DNA from: Okeania sp. SIO3I5
GTDB taxonomy: Bacteria > Cyanobacteriota > Cyanobacteriia > Cyanobacteriales > Microcoleaceae
Assembly: GCF_010672085.1 (NCBI RefSeq)
Contig: NZ_JAAHHT010000027.1
Location: 66,858-106,937 of the forward strand
Length of the DNA: 40,080 bases
Direction: 5' to 3'
The translations under genes and the position numbers were made by a program. Position 1 is the stretch's first letter. Each line of letters opens with the position of its first letter. Positions 25,674 to 37,600 of the stretch are shown here, one piece after another. The notes below the pieces were generated by a model. It made no database searches and was not told the DNA's origin. It worked only from the letters and a program-made list of their open reading frames with translations.

Positions 25674-28600
25674 ATGAAACACACTATTGTAAAATCTTAC
25701 GGTATATCTGCTCTCAGCATAATCTTGGGGACATTGACTGTAGCTCCTGCTAACTCCCAACCTATCACTCCTGCTAGCGACGGTACAGGAACAACGGTAA
25801 ATCAAACTGGCAATCAATTTGACATTGAAGGAGGAACTAGCAGTGGGGGAAATCTTTTCCACAGCTTTGACGAATTTAATGTCAACTCTGGCCAAACTGC
25901 TAACTTCCTTACCACCCCAGATATTAGCAACATTCTTGGTAGAATTACTGGTGGAAATGCTTCGTATATTAATGGTCTGATCCAAGTCATCGGGGGTAAT
26001 TCAAATCTCTTTTTAATGAACCCCGCAGGTATAATGTTTGGTCCTAATGCTAGCCTCAACATACCGGCCTCATTCAGTGTCACAACCGCCACAGGAATTG
26101 GTTTTGATAACAACAATTACTGGTTTGAGGCAATGGGTACAAATAATTATGCTAATTTGATTGGAGAACCGAGTGGTTATAAATTTAATGTATCTAACCC
26201 TGGTGCTATAGTTAATGAAGCAAATTTAACTTTAAATCCTGGAGAAAATCTCACTTTTGTAGGCGGTAAAGTCATTAATACAGGAGAACTTTCTACGGCA
26301 GGTGGTAACGTCACTATTACAGCAGTAGAAGGTGGCAGCACTCTGAAAATATCTCAACCAGGACACGTATTAAGTTTAGAAGTACCTTCAGCAATAGGGA
26401 GTGAGTCAGAAACTGCAGGTATTAGTCCTGTATCTTTACCGGAACTGTTAACAGGTGCGAGTGACATGAGCGCTACATCTATAAATGTTAATGAAAGTGG
26501 AGAAGTGGTATTGACTGCTTCAAATACAGTGGTTGAAGATGTAGCGGGAACGGCGATCGTTTCTGGAAGTGTAGATGTATCGATCCCTCTTAACGAAGCG
26601 GGGATAGGAGGCCAAATTAATGTGTTGGGCGATCGCGTAGCTCTAATTGATACTAATATTAATGCTGATGGTTTAAGTGGTGGAGGTACGGTATTAATTG
26701 GAGGCGATTCTGAAGGTACAGTTTTCAATTCTCAACAAACTTCTGTTAATAGTGGCTCAATTATTTCTGCTAATGCTATTGAAAATGGAGATGGAGGAAA
26801 GGTAACAATTTGGTCTGATGGAACTACTAATTTTGCGGGAAATATTAATGCGAAAGGAGGGCAATTTTCTGGAGATGGGGGGTTTGTTGAAGTTACGGGA
26901 AAACAAGAGTTAACATTTGATGGAAGTGTGGATGTTACTGCGGCATTTGGAGCAGATGGAACGATATTATCACAACCAGAAAGTGTGACGATAGGAGAAC
27001 CAGAAAATTCTGATAGTTCAGAAACGGTAGAAAATAATACTGAGGTGGAAACTACTGAAAATTCTGAAATTGCTGATGGTTCAGAAACGACAGATTCAGA
27101 AACAGTAGAAAATAATTCTGAGGTGGAAACGACTGAAAATCCTGAAATTGCTGATGGCTCAGAAACGACAGATTCAGAAACAGTAGAAAATAATTCTGAG
27201 GTGGAAACGACTGAAAATTCTGAAATTGCTGATAGTTCAGAAACGACAGAAACAGAAGCACCAACAGATCCTTTTGCTCAAGATGAGAATGCGGATGTGA
27301 CAATTTCCGCAGAAAATATTGGGCAATTATCAGGGAATGTAATTTTAGAAGCTGATAATGATATAACGGTTAATGAAAAGATAGAAACTGATTCATCTGT
27401 AGAGTTAAAAGCAGGTCGTAGTATTAATATAAATGCGGATATTGACACATCAGTTGGAAATGGAAATATTGATTTACTTGGCAATAATGATGAGATGAAT
27501 GCTGCTAACCGGAGTGAAGGGGCAGCATCAATAAATCAATTGGATGGAACAACTTTAAATGCTGGTAGTGGTACTATTAATATTGAGTTAGGAAATTTAG
27601 GAGAAGTAGGGGATATAAATCTGGCAAATTTAACTACAACGGGGCAGGTTTTAGTTAATGCTAATGGTGGAAATATTGGCGGAGTTTCTGATAGTTCAAT
27701 TATTAATGCAGGTAGTGTTTTCTTTCAAACAAATGGTAGTGGCGGAATCGGTTTAACTAATTCACCTTTGCAGTTAAATGTGCAGAATTTAGAAGCGGTT
27801 TCTGGTAGTGGAGGGGTATTTTTTGATGTAGGAAATGTAAATATCGGTGGTGTGAGCGAGAATGTCAATGGTATTTCTGCCACTGGAGGAGAGTTAGAAA
27901 TTAAGAGCGAAGGAAATGTGACATTAACAGAAAATATTTCTGCGGACGGTGCGATTAATATAGAAGCAACTGGAGATATTTCTGCTACAGGAAGCGGAAT
28001 TAGTAGTAATGGGGAAAGTGTTTCTTTGTCTGCAACTAATATTTCTATAGCAGATGAATTTGATGAGACTTCTGGGGATGCGGATATTAATTTGAGCGCG
28101 ACAAATGATATTACTGTTGAGGATATAGAGGATGATGTACTGGAATTTCAAGCAGGAGCAGGAGCGATCGAATTTCGTGCAGATGCTGATGAGGATGGAG
28201 TCGGTGTCGTTACCATGTTGGATAATGAGCTGGATACTATTCAGACAAATGGACGAGATTTGACTATTGCTGGTGGTAGTATTGCTTTGGGAAATATTGA
28301 TACTTCTTCCTATTCAGATGTAGAGCGATCGGGTGATGGGGGTAATATTACGCTTTCTGCTCAGAGTGGCGATCTGACTACAAAATCTCTTGATTCCTCA
28401 TCTTTTGAAGGAGATGGGGGTAATATAGAGATCGAGGCAACCGGGGATATTAATACGGTAGAGATTATTGCTGATACTGGTGAATTTGTTGCTAATGAGG
28501 ATGGGTTGATTTCAGAATCGAGAGGAGGTAGTGGCAATGCTGGTAATATTAGCATAGAAAGCAAAGAAGGTTCAATTAATACGACAGATGCAATTTCTGC

Positions 28601-31600
28601 TCGTTCAGTTTCCGGGGATGGAGGAAATATTGATATAATTGCTGAGAGCGATATTACTACAGAAGGGATAAATTCCTATTCCCATTCAGATGAAAGCAAC
28701 TCAGGAAATGGTGGTGTTATATCATTGTCCGCAGGAGACAATATCAAGACAGGATGGATCTATTCTCATTCCTATTCAGAGTTAGGCGACTCAGGGAATG
28801 GAGGCGATATATCTTTGTTAGCAGGAGGCGATATTACTGCAAAATTGGCCTATTCTGATTCCTTTTCAGAGTTAGGCGACTCAGGGAATGGAGGCGACAT
28901 ATCTTTCTCCGCTGGAGGTGATATCCCTGCTATAAATTCCTTAAATTCCTTTTCCTATTCCCAGGATGGTAGCTCAGGGGATGGCGGAACCATATCTTTG
29001 TCTGCGGAAGGTGATATTACTATTACAGAAGTAGGTTCGGTAGTAGCGCCAGAAGGATCGTTCGATTCCTTTTCCTATTCAGAGAAGGAGAACTCAGGAA
29101 ATGGAGGAGCGATTTCTATAAATGCAGATACAATAAAATTTATCCCTTTAGAAAACGACGTCACAAAAAAATTAGCAATCAGAACACCCTCAGTAGGAAC
29201 AAACGACTCTGGAGTAGGTGGAGAAGTTAATATTACCACCAACAACTTCAGCAATTTACAAATAGTCACACTATCTTCCCACTCCAATTCAGGGGAGGTA
29301 AGAATAGAAGGTAAACCACAAGGAAACCTTGAATTAAATGATTCATCCATTATAACCAGTAAACAAATAACTATAGAAGGACGAATCCTTGATAGATCGA
29401 TACAAATAAATTTAGATGGTACACCAGGAGAATCAGGCAATGTATTTATCGACAACCAAGGTGACATCAACCTCAAGAACGTCAGCATCGAAAGCGATAC
29501 CAAAAGTGATAAACCTGCCGGAAACGTTACCATTACAAGTCAAGGTACAATCTCTCTAGACAACAGTAACATCCTCAGCACTAGCAATGCTCAAGGAAAC
29601 GCAGGTGATATCACCATCCAAACCCCCCAAGATATTCAACTTACTAACAATAGCAAATTGCAAGCAGACACTCAAGGCAGTGGAAAAGCAGGAACTATTA
29701 CAGTTGAAGGTAGAACCCTAAACCTCAATCAAAGTACCAGCCTAACTACGGAAAGCAGTGGTGCAGGGGCACCAGGCCAAATAGAAATCCAGGTAAACAC
29801 CATAGACATCGGGGAAGATGCTAAAATAAGTGCTACAATTACTGCTGACTCAACAAACACAGAAGGAGGAGGCAATATCAAAATATTCGCTAACACCCTC
29901 AATATTTCAGGCACTTTAGGAATATTTGCAGAAACAGCAGGAGTGGCAGATGCAGGTTCCCTTATTCTTGAACCTTACAACGGTAGTCCTCAATTAGATA
30001 TTAATTTCACTAACAATGGCTTTATCTCTGCCTCAACTACATCCACAGGTAACGGAGGTAACATATCGATCGCTGCTCCAGAAAATATAAATATTGCAGG
30101 TGAGGGAGAAATTAGAGTCACGACAAATAACACAGGCAATGCAGGCATCATTGATATTGAGACAAAAAATCTCACAACATCTGACGGTATATCTATCACA
30201 GCATCTACTACGGGAGATGGAGATGCTGGAGCGATCGCTATTAATACCAATACTTTTAACCTACGAACAGGAACAAGTCTGACTACTGAAACCAACAGTG
30301 CTGGAAAAGCAGGAGATATCAGTATCAACTCCGAAACAGTAACTATAGGAGAAGGAGCAGAAATTAGTGCTACAGCTAAAGCAGGATCTACTAACACTGA
30401 GGCAGGTGGAAATATTAGCATTAATACCAACATCCTTAATATTGCAGGAGACTTAGGAATATTCGCCGAAACCCAAGGCAACTCCCCCGCAGGAACTCTG
30501 ACACTGCAACCTTACAACGATACTCCAGACTTAGATATTAACTTCAGCAACCAAGGTTTTATCTCTGCCCGCACTACATCTATAGGCAATGGCGGAAATA
30601 TTTATATTAGCGCTCCAGAATCTATAGATATTGCTGGAAAGGGCAAAATTACAGCAGAAACTATAGGAAGTGGCAACGCAGGAGATGTAAATATTAACAC
30701 GGGTTCTCTCACAGTTACTAATGGTACACAAATATCTGCTAGCAGCAAAGGAACAGGGAACGCGGGTAGCGTCAATATTACAGCACAGGATAGTGTAGTG
30801 TTTGATGGACTCTCCACAGATGGCACTCAGCGCAGTGGAGCATTGAGTGTAATAGCACCAGGAGGGCAAGGAGAAGCAGGAAATGTAACTATTGAAACTG
30901 GTTCTCTGACAATTAGTAATGGTGCATTCATATCTTCCGATCTTCTTGGCAAAGGGAAGGGAGGAAGTGTCAATATTACGGCAGAGGATATAACGGTTGA
31001 TGGCGTATCAAATGATTTACCCAGTGAAGTATCTAGCACATTGAGAAAAGGAGCAGAAGGAGAAGCAGGGAATATAACTATTAACACAGGTTCCTTGACA
31101 GTTACTAATGGTGGGGAAATATCTGCTAGCACTCAAGGAAAAGGGAATGCGGGTAGCGTTAATATTACAGCACAGGATAGTGTAGTGTTTGATGGGGTAT
31201 CTTTAGATGGCACTCATAACAGTGGAGCATTTAGTGCAGTAGGATTAACAGGGGAAGGAGAAGGAGGGAATGTAACTATTGAAACTGGTTCTCTGACAGT
31301 TACTAATGGTGCTAAAATATCTGCCGATATTTTTGGCAAAGGGAAGGGAGGAAATATCAATATTACGGCAGAGGATATAGTGCTTGATGGGGTATCAAAT
31401 GATTTATCCAGTGCAGTATCTAGCACATTGAGAACAGGAGCAGAAGGAGAGGCAGGGAATGTAAGTATTGAAACTGGTTTTCTGACAGTTACTAATGGCG
31501 CTAAAATATCTACCAGTACGGAAGGAAAAGGGCAAGCAGGGACTATAAATATTACAGCACAGGATAGTGTAGTGTTTGATGGGGTATCTTTAGATGGCAC

Positions 31601-34600
31601 TCATCAAAGTGGAGCATTTAGTGTAGTAGCAGCAACAGGGGAAGGGGAAGCAGGAGGCGTGGATATTAACACTGGTTCTCTGACAGTTAGTAATGGTGCA
31701 TTAATATCTGCTGACATTTTTGGTAAAGGAAAAGTAGGAAGTGTCAATATTACGGCAGAGGATATAGTGCTTAATGGGGGAACAAGTGATTTCCCTACTA
31801 CAGTATCTAGCACATTGAGAAAAGGAGCAGAAGGAGAGGCAGGGAATGTAACTATTGAAACTGGTTTTCTGACAGTTACTAATGGCGCTAAAATATCTAC
31901 CAGTACGGAAGGAAAAGGGAATGCAGGGACTATAAATATTACAGCAGATCATATAGTGTTTGATGGAATATCGAATAATGGTTTATCCAGTTCAGTATTT
32001 AGTCTAGTTACACCTGAAGCAGTGGGAAATGCTGGCGATATCAAGATTACGGCAGGTTCTCTGGAAGTAACTAATGATGCTGTGATAGATGCTAGTACCA
32101 GGGGAAATGGAGACGGAGGCAGTATTACAATTGAAGCAACAGAAAGATTTAACCTAGAGAATGATGGTAGACTAGCAGTAGAAAGTAGGAGTAGTGGAAA
32201 AGCAGGAAATATAGAGATCGACTCTCCTGAAGTTAATGTCGGTACAAATTCTCTAATTAGTGCTACAGTTAAATCCTCAGCTACCAATACGGAAAAAGGA
32301 GGTAACATAGCGATCGAAACCAACAACCTTAATATTTCAAGTTCAAGCATCTTCGCCGAAACCCAAGTTGAAGCTCCCGCAGGTACTATTACTTTTAAAC
32401 CTTATAACAATAACTCAGGTATCAACATCAACTTCAGCAATGGAAGCACTATCTCAGCTCGCAGCACAGGAACAGGAACAGGAGGTAATATCAATATTAC
32501 TGCTCCAGAAACTATAGGTTTCGCAGGAGATGGGAAATTTTCTGCTGAAACTTCAGGTACAGGTGATGCTGGAATTGTCGAAATTCAAACCCAAAACTTG
32601 ACAATAATTGATGAGGTAAAAATCTCAGCATCTTCAAAAGGAGAGGGAAATGGAGGTTCTATTGAAATTAACACCAATATCTCTACATTAGATGCTGAAA
32701 CAGCTCTCGAAACAGAAGCTCACAGTGCGGGAAAAGCTGGAAATATAGAAATAAATAGCCAAGAACTGACTCTGAATGGAAATTCTCAAATTAGTGCCAC
32801 AGCAATAGAAGGAAGCACTAATACAGAAGCAGGAGGAGGTAACATCTCCATCACTGCTAACACCATTAATATCTCAAGTCCTGTAGGAATACTTGCTGAA
32901 ACCGACGGTGAAACTCCTGCAGGTACTATTACTTTTAATCCTTACAACAACAACTCAGATATCAATATCAATTTCAGCAACTCAGGCAATATTTCTGCCC
33001 GCAGCACATCAACAGGAGCAGGAGGCAACATCAATATTACTGCTCCACAAACTGTAGACATAAGTGGTGATGGAAAAATTTCTGTAGAAACGACAGGAGC
33101 AGGTAACGCCGGAACTATCGAAATTCAGGCAACTAACCTCACAACAACTGACGGAATAGATATAACTGCCTCCACTACAGGAGCAGGCAACGCAGGCAAT
33201 ATCAATATCATAACTAATAATTTCAACCTAGAAGCAGGAACAAGTTTAACGACTGAAACTAATAGTAGCGGCAGTGCGGGAGACATTACTATTAATTCCG
33301 AAATACTTACTATAGGGGAAGGAGCAAAAATTAGTGCCACTGCTAAAGAAAACGCTACCAACACAGACACAGCAGGAAACATTACTATTAACAGCAACCA
33401 ACTGAACATCTCTGGAGAATTAGGAATATTTGCTGAAACTCAAGGTGAAGCACCTGCGGGGACTCTGACACTCCAACCATATAGCAGAGTAGGGGAGCAA
33501 CTAGGAGAATTTGATCCTAACCTGAATATTAATTTCACTAACTCAGGTTTTATCTCAGCTCGCACTACATCTACAGGTAATGGCGGAAATATTAATATTA
33601 GCGCTCCCCAAAATATAGATATAACTGGAGAGGGCAAAATTTCAGTTGAAACCACAAGCACAGGTAACGCAGGTGAAATTGACATTGATGCAGCTAACCT
33701 AAGAATAGCAGACAAAATAGATATAACTGCCTCCACTACAGGAGCAGGAAAGGCAGGCAGTATTACCATAGAAGCTAATCAAGTTAATATTCAAAACGAC
33801 TCCCAAATATTAGGTTTCACAGAAGGAGCAGGAGCAGGAGGCAATATTACAATAGAAGCTACTGAAACACTTAACCTAGAAAACAATAGCAAACTTTCAG
33901 TAGAAACTAACAGTGCGGGAATTTCAGGAAATATAGAAATTAATTCCCCTCAAATTAACATTAACGAAAATGCACAAATAAGTGCTACAGCGAAGGTAAA
34001 TGCTACTAACACAGAAGTAGGTGGAAATATTACCATTAACAGCAACGAACTCAACATCTCCAGTCCACTAGGAATATTGGCAGAAACTCAGGGAGCAGCA
34101 CCCGCAGGTACTGTGACGATCGCCCCCGATAGAAAAGATGGCGAGACAGAAACAACTAACCCCAACCTGAAAATCAACTTCAGCAACAACGGTTTCATCT
34201 CAGCTCGCTCCACAGGTTCTGGAGATGGAGGCAACATTAAGATTACTGCTCCAGAAACTGTAGAGATAAGTGGAGATGGCAAAATTTCTGTAGAAACTAC
34301 AGGAGCAGGCAACGCCGGAACGATCGAAATTGAAACTCCCAACCTGACAACAACTGATGGAATAGATATAACTGCCTCCACTACAGGAGCAGGCAACGCA
34401 GGCAATATCAATATTATCACCAATAACTTTAATCTAGAAGCAGGAACAAGTTTAACGACAGAAACTAATAGTAGCGGCAGTGCGGGAGACATTACAATTA
34501 ATTCCGAAACACTTACGATCGGGGAAGGAGCCAAAATTAGTGCTACAGCACTCTTAAATGCCACTAACACCGAAACAGCAGGAAACATCACTATTAACAG

Positions 34601-37600
34601 TAACCAACTGAACATCTCTGGAGAATTAGGAATATTTGCTGAAACTCAAGGAGAAGCACCCGCAGGTACTCTCAACCTGAATACCTACAACGACAACCCA
34701 GAACTCAAGATCGACTTCAGTAATTCAGGTTTCATATCTGCCCGCACTACATCCAGTGGCAACGGAGGCAACATCAATTTATTTGCCCCAGAAAGCATAA
34801 ACATTACAGGAGACGGCAAAATTACAGTAGAAACCCAAGGCACAGGCAACGCAGGCATCATTAACATTAATACCCAAAATCTCACAGTAGCTGAAGGCAT
34901 CACCATATCAGCAGCTACCGCCAACAGTGGAGAGGGAGGTAGCATCAACATTAACTCCAGGGAAACATTCCAACTAGAGGGTCAAGTATTAACAGAAACC
35001 ACAAGTACAGGAACTGGAGGCGATATCGTCGTTAAGACTGGTTCCCTCGCAGCAGAAAACGGTACTATTTCAGCCAGAAGTACCGAAACTGCTACCGGAG
35101 ATGCAGGATCAATAGAAATAACTGCCCAACAAAATATCACTACAGGTATCATCACCTCCTCAGCTCAAAATACAACAGCAGCAACCGATGGAGGGAACAT
35201 TGCAATTGCTAGCGAAGGTGGAGAAATTAACGCGACCAAACCCATCCAGTCATTCTCCGAGCAAGGCAACGCTGGAGATGTCACCCTCAACGCTCAAACA
35301 AATGTTACCAGCAATATCATTAGTTCCCACGGCCAACAACAAGGTGGTCAGATTAGCATCACTGCCGAAACCGGAAATATAGACACAAGCAATGGTTTCC
35401 TAGCTAACTATTCTGGGGGAGGCGATGGAGGTAATGTTACTATAGAAGCAACCCAAGGAAATGTTACTACCAGTAACATCTACTCGTTTGCCGATGGTAA
35501 AGGTGGTCAAATTCAAGTGAAAGCTGGGGGAGAAATTAATCTCGCTGAAAACAGCAATATTATCTCCGCCTCCGAACCTGCAACTAATAGTGAAACTGAT
35601 AACCCAGGTACAGGAGGCGACATAATATTAGAAGCAGGTAGTAACATCAACACCACAACAGCTCAAATATATTCGGGTGCAAACGTGGGTGACACAGGTA
35701 GAGTAGAGATTAATGCGGGTAGCGCAATAGAAGTCGGAAATATTGAGCTAGCATCAGGTTTCGTTAGAGACAGAGTAACAATCAACGAGAACTTCACCCT
35801 GATTCCGTTACCAGAAGGAGAAGCAACCCAAGGTTTTGCTGGAAATATTAGCATCAAAAGTAACAACGGCACAGTAGACACTACTGCTGGAACAATTAAT
35901 TCTCGCTCTCCTGATGGATCTGGCAATATCAGTATTGAAGGGATGGGAGACATAACTACTGGTAAATTAGAAGCAAGTGCCTTGAATACAGAAACACCGA
36001 CTACAGGGGGAGATATTAGCATCACTAGCGAACAGGGCAAAATTACTGCTACCCAAGTCATAGAAACATTTTCAAAACAAGGAACAGCAGGAAGTGTAGA
36101 GATTAAAGCAGCAGATCACGTTGAAGTAAATCTCATACGTTCTGAGGGGACTCAACAAGGAGGAAATATTACCATAGAGAGTCGTAGTGAAAACAGTATA
36201 GATGCTCAAGAGCAATTAAATACTTTTTCTACAGAAGGAATAGCAGGAAACGTTACCCTCACATCCCCAGGAGATATAACTATCAACGGCATTCGTTCGG
36301 AAGGGATGGAACAGGGAGGTAATATTACAGTACAAAGTGGAATAGGTTCTATAGATGCTACTGGAGAAAATATAGACTCTTACTCAGAGGAAGGAATAGG
36401 AGGCGATGTACAACTTAACGCCTCAGAAAGCATTAATCTAGGCAACGTATCATCCTATGGTATGACAGAAAGTGGTGACTTAATTATTCAGAGTCAGCAA
36501 GCAGAAGTCAACACAGGCAATGTAACAACAGAAGCTCCAGATGGAAGTAGTGGCAGTATTGTTATTAACGGTGCGCAAGTAGGTACGGGAGATTTAAGTT
36601 CCATCGGTACAACAAGTGCTGGAGAAATTAACGTTGAAGCGACAGATGGTTCCATCAATACTTATGATGTTGAAATAGAGTCTGAGGGTACAATAGGCAG
36701 TTTGACGTTACGAGCAACAGAAGATATTGATACGGGAGATATTACCCAGGAATCGGGAGAGGGAGATGCGAATACAGATATATCTTCAGGAGGAGAGCAA
36801 GGTATAGGAGATATTACTCAAACTGCTGAGGGAGATGTAACTAATAATCAAACTGCTGAGGGTGACATTACCACGGGAGATATTACTCAAACTGCCGGTG
36901 ATGATGCTATTAATAATCAAAATACTAGCGTTAATATCAATACTGACAATGCTACGGATATCCAAACAGAAACAGGAAATATAACTACCGGAGATATTAC
37001 TCAAACTGCTGATGATGATGCTATTAATAATCAAAATACTAGCGTTAATATCAATACTGATAATGCTACTAATATACAAGTTAGCACAGGAAATATAGTT
37101 ACAGAAAATATTACTCAAACTGCCGGGGATGATGCTATTAATAATCAAAATACAGGAGTTAATGCTACTATTAATAACACAGTTAATGTCGAAACCAACA
37201 CAGAGGATGTAGTCAACAATAATAACATTAATATTCAAGTAAACACAGGCAATATTGCTAACAATACTATTACTCAAACTGCCGGGAATGATGCTATTAA
37301 TACTCAAAATACTGGAGCTAATGCTACTATTAATAACACAGTTAATATCCAAACTAATACAGGAGATGTAGTCAATAATAACAATATTGGTCTTCAAGTA
37401 AACACAGGTAATATTACTAACGAAACTATTACTCAAACTGCCGGGAATGATGCTATTAATAATCAAAATACAGGAGTTAATGCTACCATCAATAACACAG
37501 CTAATATCCAAACCGACACAGGAAATGTAGCTAACAATAATATTACTAATATTCAAGCAAATACAGGTAATATTACTAACGAAACTATTACTCAAACTGC

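Noticed and set aside
29075-34951. Many 100-175-codon minus-strand frames inside the giant gene
   Set aside because: They are hydrophobic, repetitive shadows of the Gly/Asn/Thr-rich coding strand and repeat with the sense repeats.
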